A stretch of DNA of 19,137 nt, taken from contig CAMLPA010000011.1 of NCBI GenBank assembly GCA_946481605.1, positions 1-19,137 on the forward strand. The letters are read 5' to 3'. This DNA is from an uncultured Flavihumibacter sp. (lineage in GTDB: Bacteria; Bacteroidota; Bacteroidia; Chitinophagales; Chitinophagaceae). The notes below the pieces were generated by a model that searched no databases, was not told where the DNA came from, and saw nothing but the letters and a program-made list of their open reading frames with translations. The position numbers were made by a program, and so were the translations under genes. Position 1 is the first letter of the stretch. Each line of letters begins with the position of its first letter. Of the stretch, positions 1 to 7,288 are shown piece after piece.

Positions 1-119
1 GCCATGGGCTTGAACTCAACGCCTGCCAGTTTACCCATACAGTAATGCAGACTGAACACCAGTCCGCTGCTGATGGCGAGGTAGAAAATGGCTGATATGG
101 CTACAATGAGTTTTTTCAC
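1..119 (-). CDS. HYC-type small protein, 5' part only
   Basis: This is the first 39 codons of a gene that runs off the left edge. The visible protein begins MKKLIVAISAIFYLAISSG and continues into an HYCMGKL motif, followed by VEFKPM. A short hydrophobic N-terminal segment followed by HYC-M-G-K is the hallmark of a small Bacteroidota family annotated only as HYC_CC_PP, whose members are normally about 130-150 residues with later Cys pairs; that part is outside the window. The hydrophobic segment (residues about 4-22) is probably a signal peptide or membrane anchor, and the Cys/His suggest metal or redox chemistry, which is only inference. The start is GTG at 119, chosen because MKK plus a hydrophobic run fits a signal sequence. 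A TACCTTTG box ends only 5 nt before it. Function unknown. Confidence 0.75.
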   Translation of the reverse strand, partial: MKKLIVAISAIFYLAISSGLVFSLHYCMGKLAGVEFKPM

Positions 120-124
120 CGTTA

Positions 125-132
125 CAAAGGTA
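125..132 (-). promoter_or_regulatory. TAnnTTTG -7 box for the HYC-type gene
   Basis: TACCTTTG on the minus strand is a perfect match to the Bacteroidota -7 consensus TAnnTTTG. It ends 5 nt before the GTG start, so the transcript would be nearly leaderless unless translation begins further in. I see no convincing -33 TTTG. Confidence 0.5.
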
Positions 133-175
133 TCAATCTTTCTGAAAGCCGGTATATTTTTTTGTTAAAGCCCTT

Positions 176-2197
176 CTAATTTACAAATCCCCAGAATATG
201 CCCACGCGGATCAATAAGCCTGGTGAAACGTAGGTGGGTACGGGCGTATTGTTGTTGGTGAACCCGAAAGTGGGATTTAGAGTGGCGGCGTTCAGGTTTT
301 CTGTTCTTACAAATGCGTTGAAGGTCCTGATTCTGAAATGAAAGAAGGCGGCTATATCCGGAAGATTGTTCACGGTGGTGGTGTCCTGGTAATAGAACTG
401 GCCTAGCATGGGTGAATAGCCATCGGTTTTAAAAGGTGTATTGTACCTGAGTTCGAGTCCGGTGCTGAGGTTCATGAATTTAAAGAACAGTCCTTCGAAT
501 GCAAAGCGCTGTCTTGTAAAGACCAACGGCATATTAAGGGGCGCATCGCCGGCTTTTTGCTGCACGGTTACATGGTTGTACCAGTTCCAGTGTCTGCCTA
601 CTTTAAACTTTTTATCCGCGGTGATTTTTACCACGTTGAATACCTGTCCATACTGGGCAGGCGTATATGGGTTTGAAAAATACATGTAGTTGCCTACAAG
701 GTAGAGGTTACCGCCGAGTTCCAGTTGCAGGGCAGGCACTTCAATTTTACCGTAGGCATGTGTGATGTTCTCTTTGTTGAAACCACCCGCACCGGTGAAG
801 TTAAAGCTGCTTCTTGGATCGAAAATGAAAGAGGGCGACCGGTTCACGTTCTGGAAACCGAGTTCCAGGTTACCGATTTTCTTGCCCAGAAATCTTTTCA
901 GCCTGGCATGGGCCTGGTAATCTCCCGCGTTAAAACCGGTAGCATACAGTTGGCCATTGGCTTCCAGGTCCCATTTCTGGTTCTTTGTTTTGTTGCGGTA
1001 TTCACCCAGCAGAATGATATTGTAGAGCCCGAGTTTTACGGAACGCAGTTGCGCGTTCACGTTCTGCAACATAGCGCCTACGCGGAGAAACTGTTGCTGG
1101 TTTTTTGAATCGGGGAACTGGATCAGTGAAATTTCGTTCCTGATATCCCTGAACTGATCGCCAATGCTGATGGTATCGGGAATGGAAGCCAGTTGGTACA
1201 TGTCCTGGTAGAACAGGCGGGCGGAATCGAAATTGGCTTCAAAGTCGCGGTACTGGTATTTGGATGTATTCAGGTGGAACGTATGCTGCACCCTGAATTT
1301 GGGATAATACAATTTGATGGTGGTGGAATCGTTGATCTGCAAGGAATCTTTCTTTCCCCAATCATACATCTGGCGCATGTAAACGCCGGTATTACTGTAG
1401 ATATTCCCGGTATTCACGGTACTGCTGAAAAGGCTTGCGGAATTCGCTCTTTCCCCGCCCAACCGCACCGGAACAGTGAACCGGTCGGAGAAACGGCTGT
1501 CGCTCAGGTAATCAATCGTTTTGCTGATGCCCCCGTTTTCACCAGCCTTCAACTGGTTGCTCAGGATTACGAAATAATTGGAATAACGTTTGTCTTTCGA
1601 CTGGTACAAACTGTTGAACCGGTAATTATTATGACTGGTATTCTGGTACTGGAAAAAGCCTGGTGCGCTGAACATCCGGTATTGCAACGCGAAGTTCCAG
1701 TTGGGCAGTATGTTCTGCGTATGGAGAATAGAGATGGATTGCTCCGTTTTGCTTCCGATCACATAACCCAGTTCGGTATAAGGCCTTGTCGTATTGTAGA
1801 ACTTCGTTTCTTCCACATTAAATTTATACACATCGAACGCGTGCATGCCCGCATCGAACCCTGGTTTCAGGAAAGGGTTAAAGGTAAGGGAGCGGGTAGC
1901 GCTGCCGAGGTTTCCGAGGAAAAGATGGTTGGCGGGAATAGGGTATCTTTTGGTGAAATCGTTCACCGAAGTGTCCATGAAATACAACCTGGTAGAATCG
2001 AGATACCTGAAAGTTATGGTAATCGAATCTTCCCTGTAGGTTCGTTTCAGCAGCGAATCTCCTCCCCCGCCGGCGCTCATATTTCCAAGCCCGCCGAGCC
2101 GGCTGCTCACGCCTCCGAGCGGATTTCTTTGCCCGAATCCGTGGGAGCAGATCAGTAGGAAGCATAAAAGGAGGAAACCGGCTATTTTCTGTACCAT
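176..2197 (-). CDS. Putative porin, outer-membrane beta-barrel
   Basis: This 673-residue protein has a clear signal peptide (residues 1-22, MVQKIAGF then LLLCFLLIC, cleavage near GFGQ), a Gly/Ser-rich linker (about 24-50), and then a long series of alternating polar/aromatic strands typical of an outer-membrane beta-barrel, ending IRVGIFWGFVN. Blocks such as NHLFLGNLGSATRSLTFNP and the phrases FDVYKFNVEETKFYNTTRPY and ELGYVIGSKTEQ match the Bacteroidota 'putative porin' family (Porin_10), which is usually 600-700 residues long. The substrate is unknown. It is predicted to sit in the outer membrane. The start is ATG 2197, with a TAnnTTTG box 16 nt upstream. Its stop lies 56 bp before the divergently named but same-strand HYC gene, with no hairpin terminator between them. 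The family call is from memory of motifs; I cannot tell diffusion porin from specific channel. Confidence 0.85.
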   Translation of the reverse strand: MVQKIAGFLLLCFLLICSHGFGQRNPLGGVSSRLGGLGNMSAGGGGDSLLKRTYREDSITITFRYLDSTRLYFMDTSVNDFTKRYPIPANHLFLGNLGSATRSLTFNPFLKPGFDAGMHAFDVYKFNVEETKFYNTTRPYTELGYVIGSKTEQSISILHTQNILPNWNFALQYRMFSAPGFFQYQNTSHNNYRFNSLYQSKDKRYSNYFVILSNQLKAGENGGISKTIDYLSDSRFSDRFTVPVRLGGERANSASLFSSTVNTGNIYSNTGVYMRQMYDWGKKDSLQINDSTTIKLYYPKFRVQHTFHLNTSKYQYRDFEANFDSARLFYQDMYQLASIPDTISIGDQFRDIRNEISLIQFPDSKNQQQFLRVGAMLQNVNAQLRSVKLGLYNIILLGEYRNKTKNQKWDLEANGQLYATGFNAGDYQAHARLKRFLGKKIGNLELGFQNVNRSPSFIFDPRSSFNFTGAGGFNKENITHAYGKIEVPALQLELGGNLYLVGNYMYFSNPYTPAQYGQVFNVVKITADKKFKVGRHWNWYNHVTVQQKAGDAPLNMPLVFTRQRFAFEGLFFKFMNLSTGLELRYNTPFKTDGYSPMLGQFYYQDTTTVNNLPDIAAFFHFRIRTFNAFVRTENLNAATLNPTFGFTNNNTPVPTYVSPGLLIRVGIFWGFVN

Positions 2198-2213
2198 GCG
2201 CTATGAAAGAAAG

Positions 2214-2221
2214 CAAATGTA
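2214..2221 (-). promoter_or_regulatory. TAnnTTTG -7 box for the putative porin
   Basis: TACATTTG on the minus strand matches TAnnTTTG exactly and ends 16 nt before the porin ATG. It lies in the 66-bp gap after the phosphorylase gene, so the porin probably has its own promoter. The -33 element is not clear. Confidence 0.55.
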
Positions 2222-2263
2222 ATAACTAGATTGGGATGCGGCGTTAGCATTGCGTTAAAGCGT

Positions 2264-3091
2264 TTATCCCTGGGCAATCAGTCCGCGGAACAGCGCGGTG
2301 AGTTTAGGTTCGGCTTCTTTGGCCGCAGCCAGCACTTCTTCGTGGGTGATCACATTCTCTTCTTCACGGATGCCCAGGTCGGTGATCACGCTGATCGCGA
2401 ATACTTTCAACCCCATGTGCACTGCGGTAATCACTTCCTGCACGGTACTCATCCCTACGGCATGACCACCCACCAGTTGGATCAGCCTGTATTCAGCCCT
2501 TGTTTCGAAAGTTGGACCGGTAACGCCGGTGTACACGCCTTCGTGCAAACGGATATTCAATTGCGTCCCTATTGCTTTCGCCTTCGCGATCAGGTCCTTG
2601 CTGTAAGGTTCGCTCATATCAGGAAAACGTGGCCCCATTTCAGGATCGTTAGGTCCTACGAGCGGATTCGGGGTGAAGAAACTGATATGGTCGTTGATGA
2701 TCATCAGGTCGCCCACTTCGAAATCAGGATGAACGCCACCGGCGGCATTGGAAATGAAAAGTGTTTGTATGCCCAACATTTTTAATACACGGATGGGGAA
2801 CACCACTTCCTCCACACTGTATCCTTCATAAAAATGAAACCTTCCGGCCATCACCACAACAGGTTTTCCGTCCAGTTTACCGAGGATCATTCTTCCTTTG
2901 TGTCCTTCTACCGTGGATACCGGGAAATTGGGGATATCGCCGTAAGGGATTTCCACTTCAATCTCCATATTCGCGGTAAAATTGCCCAACCCGCTCCCAA
3001 GCACAATGCCGGCAACGGGTTCAGCGGAATATCTTGTTCTGATGTATGCTATTGCGTCCTGTAGCCTGGCTTTCATTCCGGTATTTTCCAT
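2264..3091 (-). CDS. punA: Purine-nucleoside phosphorylase, trimeric class
   Basis: This enzyme cleaves purine nucleosides with phosphate to give the free base and ribose-1-phosphate (purine salvage, cytoplasm). The 275-residue product shows the PNP/MTAP family in order: GIVLGSGLG phosphate loop (about 29-37), GRFHFYEGY, FISNAAGG, GVYTGVTGPTFETRAE (phosphate and base contacts), VGMSTVQEV with the ribose-binding Met, and the ITD segment near residue 238. The usual length is 265-290. An upstream TTG at 3112 would add seven residues, but that TTG lies inside a perfect TAnnTTTG box, so ATG 3091 is the better start; ATG 3076 (MKARLQDA) is a possible alternative. The residue at the position that is Asn243 in mammalian PNP reads as Asp (codon 2378-2380), which may affect base choice. 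The symbol punA is assigned by family, not by ortholog proof. Confidence 0.93.
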   Translation of the reverse strand: MENTGMKARLQDAIAYIRTRYSAEPVAGIVLGSGLGNFTANMEIEVEIPYGDIPNFPVSTVEGHKGRMILGKLDGKPVVVMAGRFHFYEGYSVEEVVFPIRVLKMLGIQTLFISNAAGGVHPDFEVGDLMIINDHISFFTPNPLVGPNDPEMGPRFPDMSEPYSKDLIAKAKAIGTQLNIRLHEGVYTGVTGPTFETRAEYRLIQLVGGHAVGMSTVQEVITAVHMGLKVFAISVITDLGIREEENVITHEEVLAAAKEAEPKLTALFRGLIAQG

Positions 3092-3109
3092 GATTGCTGT
3101 AAATGGGGG

Positions 3110-3117
3110 CAAAGATA
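3110..3117 (-). promoter_or_regulatory. TAnnTTTG -7 box for the phosphorylase; decides its start
   Basis: TATCTTTG is an exact match to the Bacteroidota -7 consensus and ends 18 nt before ATG 3091. The alternative TTG start at 3112 falls within this box and would not be transcribed, which supports the shorter protein. Confidence 0.6.
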
Positions 3118-3155
3118 CGTTTTCAGGATTATCGGGAAGATATTAAGGAAAGACG

Positions 3156-3163
3156 TATTTTCA
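3156..3163 (+). promoter_or_regulatory. Possible -7 box for the T9SS-secreted protein
   Basis: TATTTTCA agrees with TAnnTTTG at six of eight positions and lies 13 nt before ATG 3177, in an 85-bp gap shared with the divergent phosphorylase promoter. The match is weak and no -33 element is evident. Confidence 0.25.
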
Positions 3164-3176
3164 GGGCCGCCATGTT

Positions 3177-5111
3177 ATGCTCATGAGAAGATTTTTTTGC
3201 TTTGCCTTACTGTGCCTGCTGCAACTTTTTTCCGCCCATACCCAGGCGCAACTTTGCAACGGAAGTCTGGGTGATCCCGTCGTATTCATTGATTTTGGAA
3301 AAGGAACACCGGCCCCATTTCCGCCAGGCGTAACCACTTATACATATCAGTCGTACCAACAGGCTTCCTGCCCGAACGATGGCCTTTATACCATTACTTC
3401 CACTCTATCCAACTGTTTTGGCAACTCCTGGCACAACCTTACTGAGGACCACACACCCGGAGATGTGAACGGCAACATGATGGTGGTGAATGCTTCTGTA
3501 ACGCCCGACGATTTTTTTGTGTACCCTGTTTCCGGTTTATGCGGTGGCACCACCTACGAATTTTCGGCATGGGTAGCCACACTCCTACTGGCTTCCAGTT
3601 GTGGCGGGAACGGCACCGATCCCAATATCAGGTTCCGGATCGAAACCAACACAGGTCAGGTGCTGGGCACCTACAATACCGGTTCAATCCCGGAAACCCC
3701 GGTGGTGCAATGGAAACAATACGGCTTCTTTTTCACCACTCCCGCAGGCGTTACCGATCTTGTGGTAAGAATGACCAATAATGCGCCCGGCGGTTGCGGA
3801 AACGATGTTGCCCTGGATGATATCAGCTTCCGCCCCTGCGGACCACAAATTAATACTTCAGTAACGGGCTCCCCTACTTCGGCCATTGATGTTTGTGCTG
3901 AAGCTACACGTCCATTGCAACTGAACGGAAGTTCAACAGGTTTTTCGGATCCGGCCTGGCAATGGCAGGAAAGTCCGGATGCAGGAAAAACATGGACCGA
4001 CATCAACGGGCAGCAAAACCTATCCACCACCGTGCACCCAACTTTACCCGGCGTTTATATGTACCGGATAAGTGTAGCCGAAAGACAAAACATCGGACTT
4101 GCCGGCTGCCGTGTTGCTTCGGCGCCCATTACCGTGCACCTCCATACAACGCCAACTCCCGCTATCCAGTCAACTACACCATTGTGCAATGGTAAACCCT
4201 GGCAACTCTTCGCGACAGGCGGAAACAGATGGGAGTGGACAGGGCCGAACGGATTCAGTTCATCAGAACAAAATCCTTTGTTTACAGGTACCCTCACTCA
4301 ATCCGGCATTTATACTTTAAAAGCGATATCAGACAAAGGATGCGAAGGCTCCGTTTCAACTAACATTCAAATAAGACCGGGTCCGGAGCCATTCGCGGGG
4401 AACGATCAAACCATTTGTGCGGGCAATTCCGCCACACTTTCCGGAACGGGCACCGGCACCTTCGTATGGGCCAGTTCCTCCGGCGATCAGCTTCCTGCCA
4501 CCAACAGCTTCACCGTTGCCCCGCGCGACTCCACTGCATATTATCTTACCGTTACCAATTCATTCGGATGTGTGGATTCAGATACAGTGGCAATTCATGT
4601 GAACCAATCGCCCACAGCGGATGCAGGTTCTGACCTTACCATACTGGAAGGCGATACAGCACAGATCCGCGCCAGGGTTTCAGGAGCAGGCGTCGCGGTA
4701 CGGTGGCTGCCTGCAACATTTATCGTGGATGATTCCCAGGTGGAAGCACAGGTATTTCCACCGCAGAATACCACTTACAGATTGGAAGCAACTTCAGTTT
4801 CCGGATGCGGTACTGCTGCTGATGACGTATTCATCCGGGTGTTGAAAAAACCCATTGTACCCAATAGTTTTTCACCGAATGGCGATGGGGTAAATGACCG
4901 GTGGGTAATTGAACAACTGCAAAATTATACCGGCGCAAACATAGAAGTGTTCAACCGTTACGGGCAAAAGGTATTTTCCTCCCGACAATACAGCACGCCC
5001 TGGGATGGCCGGGTGAACGGCAATCCTTTGCCGGCGGGCACATACTATTACGTGATCACACTGCGCCCCGGAATGCCCGTGCTGAGTGGCTGGCTCCTGC
5101 TGGTGAGATAA
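3177..5111 (+). CDS. T9SS-secreted adhesin-like protein with type B (CHU_C) sorting domain
   Basis: This 644-residue protein has a signal peptide (1-25, FFCFALLCLLQLF, cleavage after THAQA-like HTQAQ). A Cys-rich beta-sandwich module follows (about 26-222; FIDFGKGTPAPFPPG, then FSAWVA, and a closing DVALDDISFRPCGP), resembling carbohydrate-binding-like modules seen in gliding-associated proteins. Next are Ig/PKD-like repeats (about 240-550; one contains PFAGNDQTICAGNSATLSG, the next PTADAGSDLTILEGDTAQ). The C-terminal domain (about 558-644) has NSFSPNGDGVNDRW, FNRYGQKVF, PWDGRVNG and LPAGTYYYVI, the diagnostic pattern of gliding-motility C-terminal/type B sorting domains. The protein should cross the outer membrane through the type IX system and stay at or leave the surface. 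Ligand unknown. Start ATG 3177; ATG 3183 (MRRFF) is equally usable. Neighbours are unrelated housekeeping genes. Confidence 0.88.
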   Translation: MLMRRFFCFALLCLLQLFSAHTQAQLCNGSLGDPVVFIDFGKGTPAPFPPGVTTYTYQSYQQASCPNDGLYTITSTLSNCFGNSWHNLTEDHTPGDVNGNMMVVNASVTPDDFFVYPVSGLCGGTTYEFSAWVATLLLASSCGGNGTDPNIRFRIETNTGQVLGTYNTGSIPETPVVQWKQYGFFFTTPAGVTDLVVRMTNNAPGGCGNDVALDDISFRPCGPQINTSVTGSPTSAIDVCAEATRPLQLNGSSTGFSDPAWQWQESPDAGKTWTDINGQQNLSTTVHPTLPGVYMYRISVAERQNIGLAGCRVASAPITVHLHTTPTPAIQSTTPLCNGKPWQLFATGGNRWEWTGPNGFSSSEQNPLFTGTLTQSGIYTLKAISDKGCEGSVSTNIQIRPGPEPFAGNDQTICAGNSATLSGTGTGTFVWASSSGDQLPATNSFTVAPRDSTAYYLTVTNSFGCVDSDTVAIHVNQSPTADAGSDLTILEGDTAQIRARVSGAGVAVRWLPATFIVDDSQVEAQVFPPQNTTYRLEATSVSGCGTAADDVFIRVLKKPIVPNSFSPNGDGVNDRWVIEQLQNYTGANIEVFNRYGQKVFSSRQYSTPWDGRVNGNPLPAGTYYYVITLRPGMPVLSGWLLLVR

Positions 5112-5135
5112 AAGCAACCGCTTTACATTTTTCCC

Positions 5136-5143
5136 TATTTTCG
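5136..5143 (+). promoter_or_regulatory. -7 box for sucC
   Basis: TATTTTCG matches TAnnTTTG at seven of eight positions and ends 16 nt before the sucC ATG. It suggests that sucC is transcribed on its own rather than only by read-through from the preceding gene. Confidence 0.45.
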
Positions 5144-5159
5144 CATAAATTTTTTGGAA

Positions 5160-6371
5160 ATGAACCTACACGAATATCAAGCCAAGGAGCTCCTGAAGAA
5201 GTACAATGTTCCTGTTCAGGAAGGAATACCGGTGGATACACCCGAAAAAGCAGAAGAAGCCTACAAACAATTGAAAGTTCAGTTTGGAAACAACTTTGCC
5301 GTGGTAAAAGCGCAGATTCATGCGGGTGGTCGTGGTAAGGGAAAAATCCGTGGTACAGAACAACGTGGCGTAGCCGTTGCCAAAAGCGCACAGGACGTGA
5401 AAGAAATCGCGGGTAACCTGCTCGGTGGCACGCTTGTCACTATTCAAACGGGAGAAGCCGGTAAGGTGGTAAATAAAATATTGGTTGCACAAGATGTTTA
5501 TTATCCCGGTGCAAACCCTGTTAAAGAATTCTACCTCTCCATTCTGATGGACCGTGGCAACGGGCAGAACGTGATCATGTACAGCACCGAAGGCGGTATG
5601 GACATTGAAGAAGTGGCCCACAATACCCCGGACAAAATATTTAAAGAGTGGGTACACCCGGGTGGTGGTCTCCTGCCCTTCCAGGCCAGAAAGATTGCCT
5701 TCAACCTTGGTCTTTCCGGTGAAGCCTTCAAAAATTGCGTAAAATTCGTGACCAACCTTTACAACGCTTATGTTGGACTGGATTGCGCGATGCTCGAAAT
5801 TAACCCCCTCTTCAAAACCTCTGATGAAAAGATCATTGCGGTGGATTGTAAGATGGGACTTGACGACAATTCGCTGATGCGTCATTCCGACCTGGAAGCG
5901 CTCCGCGATATTTCAGAAGAAGATCCCACAGAAGTGGAAGCAGGTAAATTTAACCTGAACTTCGTTAAACTGGATGGTAACGTGGGTTGTATGGTGAACG
6001 GCGCCGGACTGGCCATGGCCACCATGGACATGATCAAACTGAGCGGCGGCGAACCCGCGAACTTCCTGGACGTAGGCGGTACCGCTAATGCCACTACCGT
6101 TGAAGCCGGTTTCCGCATCATCCTGAAAGATCCCAAAGTAAAAGCCATCCTCATCAATATATTCGGTGGTATCGTTCGTTGCGACCGTGTGGCACAAGGT
6201 GTGATCGACGCCTACAAATCCATCGGAAACATTGAAGTACCCATCATCGTTCGTTTACAGGGTACCAATGCGGAGGAAGCGAAAAAACTGATTGAAGAAA
6301 GCGGACTGAAAGTACAGAGCGCCATTTTGCTGAGCGAAGCAGCAGCGCTGGTGAACAAAGCAGTAGCTTAG
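5160..6371 (+). CDS. sucC: Succinyl-CoA ligase (ADP-forming), beta subunit
   Basis: The beta subunit of succinyl-CoA synthetase interconverts succinyl-CoA and succinate with formation of ATP or GTP in the TCA cycle, as a complex with the alpha subunit SucD (cytoplasm). The 403-residue protein opens MNLHEYQAKELLKKY, has an ATP-grasp fold with AQIHAGGRGKGK (residues 51-62) and ALIEINPL-like MLEINPLF, and a C-terminal CoA-ligase domain with GCMVNGAGLAMATMD, NFLDVGGTAN and NIFGGIVRCDRVAQGV. The length agrees with the family (about 385-405). A TTG at 5154 would add two residues; ATG 5160 is chosen because family members start MNLHEYQ. sucD is not next to it, and the following gene is a response regulator, so the two subunits are encoded apart in this genome or at least not contiguously here. 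A terminator-like hairpin follows. Confidence 0.97.
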   Translation: MNLHEYQAKELLKKYNVPVQEGIPVDTPEKAEEAYKQLKVQFGNNFAVVKAQIHAGGRGKGKIRGTEQRGVAVAKSAQDVKEIAGNLLGGTLVTIQTGEAGKVVNKILVAQDVYYPGANPVKEFYLSILMDRGNGQNVIMYSTEGGMDIEEVAHNTPDKIFKEWVHPGGGLLPFQARKIAFNLGLSGEAFKNCVKFVTNLYNAYVGLDCAMLEINPLFKTSDEKIIAVDCKMGLDDNSLMRHSDLEALRDISEEDPTEVEAGKFNLNFVKLDGNVGCMVNGAGLAMATMDMIKLSGGEPANFLDVGGTANATTVEAGFRIILKDPKVKAILINIFGGIVRCDRVAQGVIDAYKSIGNIEVPIIVRLQGTNAEEAKKLIEESGLKVQSAILLSEAAALVNKAVA

Positions 6372-6380
6372 AAAGTATAA

Positions 6381-6609
6381 TTTTGAATGTTGAATTTTGG
6401 ATTTTGGATTGTACCTGCTGCAATTCAAAATCCAAAGTTTTTTATGGGGGTCAGAAATCTGTTCAAAACCGATGTTACCATCAGTGGGAGATTATTTATG
6501 GATGCTATAAACCATGGAACCGCCGTTAATAAGCGGGAACGATCCACAGCATCTTCGTTTTAAAAACAGCAAACGCTTTCAACATCATTCAAAATCCAAA
6601 ATTCAAAAC
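6381..6609. repeat. Inverted GAATTTT/GGATTTT heptad-type repeats in the sucC-regulator gap
   Basis: The 238-bp gap holds three related blocks: arm A at 6381-6411 (forward), arm B at 6421-6436 (inverted) and arm C at 6586-6609 (inverted). A 6390-6409 is complementary to C 6587-6606 over 20 bp with a single G-U, longer than A with B. Arm C ends right at the regulator start codon. The sequence between B and C (6444-6585) has no recognisable gene. Such heptad-like A/T repeats are typical of dispersed intergenic repeats; a mobile or regulatory nature is inference. Confidence 0.65.
6396..6443 (+). terminator. Hairpin terminator after sucC, built from an A/T heptad repeat
   Basis: A 16-bp stem pairs 6396-6411 (TTTGGATTTTGGATTG) with 6421-6436 (CAATTCAAAATCCAAA), with one G-U pair and a 9-nt loop, followed by a run of six T (6438-6443). 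The shape fits a Rho-independent terminator for sucC, though the stem is A/T-rich. The left arm also matches a third copy at 6587-6606. Confidence 0.6.
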
Positions 6610-7284
6610 ATGAAAGTTCTACTGGTAGAAGATGAACCCAACGTAGCCAGCCTGATCAACCGCGGCCTCACAGAAGCGGGATACGGCATCACCGTGGCGC
6701 CAGATGGCAAAATGGGCCTTACGCTCGCTTCCCAGTATGAATTTGATGTGATCATCCTGGACATTATGCTGCCCGGCATCAGCGGCATGGAAGTATGCAA
6801 AAGACTGCGGGAAGACCAGGTGCACACGCCCATCCTGTTCCTCACCGCATTGGGCACCACCGAAAATATCGTGGCCGGGCTGGATGCAGGTGGCGACGAT
6901 TATCTCGTAAAACCCTTCAAATTCGCTGAACTGGAAGCCAGGATAAAATCCCTCACGCGCCGCAAACACCTCGCAGTGCAGGAGTCCAATGTATTACAGG
7001 TTGCAGACCTTGAACTGGACCTGGGCGCTAAATCCGTAACCCGCAACGGCAATTTCATCGCCCTCACCTCAACAGAGTTCAGGTTACTCGAATATTTCAT
7101 GCGCAACAGGAACCGCGTACTCTCCCGCATCGAAATACTCGAACACGTCTGGAGCATTGATTTTAATATGGGCACCAATGTTGTGGATGTTTATGTAAAT
7201 TACCTCCGTAAAAAGATAGACAAGGAAAGCGATCATAAACTCATTCACACCGTAATCGGAATGGGTTATATGATGAAAGCATGA
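6610..7284 (+). CDS. OmpR/PhoB-family response regulator
   Basis: This 224-residue cytoplasmic DNA-binding regulator is phosphorylated by its partner kinase. The receiver domain (1-115) has the acidic pair in VEDE (D8, E9), the phosphoacceptor D51 in IILDIMLPG, T79 in LFLTALG and K101 in DDYLVKPF. The C-terminal winged helix (about 128-224) has LTSTEFRLLEYFM, SRIEILEHVW, VVDVYVNYLRKKID and HTVIGMGYMM. The open frame extends upstream to ATG 6514, but those 32 residues translate the A/T repeat, and regulators of this family begin MKVLLVEDE, so ATG 6610 is used. Only 4 nt separate it from the kinase, so the two form an operon. I see no TAnnTTTG box nearby. Downstream repeats at 8662-8727 are a plausible target. 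Signal unknown. Confidence 0.95.
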   Translation: MKVLLVEDEPNVASLINRGLTEAGYGITVAPDGKMGLTLASQYEFDVIILDIMLPGISGMEVCKRLREDQVHTPILFLTALGTTENIVAGLDAGGDDYLVKPFKFAELEARIKSLTRRKHLAVQESNVLQVADLELDLGAKSVTRNGNFIALTSTEFRLLEYFMRNRNRVLSRIEILEHVWSIDFNMGTNVVDVYVNYLRKKIDKESDHKLIHTVIGMGYMMKA

Positions 7285-7288
7285 TAAC

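Noticed and set aside
1193..2158. Long plus-strand frame (321 codons) opposite the putative porin
   Set aside because: The minus-strand protein has a signal peptide and family motifs across the same region. The opposite frame is low in order and has no family signal.
2229..2272. GCGTT direct repeats and a GGGAT/ATCCC inverted pair between the phosphorylase and the porin
   Set aside because: Short, with no consistent spacing, no T-run and no stable stem; chance occurrence is likely.
5111..5129. Small hairpin AAAGC-AACC-GCTTT followed by a short T-rich run after the T9SS-secreted gene
   Set aside because: A stem of five base pairs with only two G-C pairs is too weak for a confident terminator call.
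5166..5885. Minus-strand frame (239 codons) opposite sucC
   Set aside because: sucC is unmistakable and the antisense product shows no domain.
6514..6609. Upstream extension of the response regulator by 32 residues
   Set aside because: It translates the intergenic repeat (SKSKIQN) and is not expected before the MKVLLVEDE start of the receiver domain.
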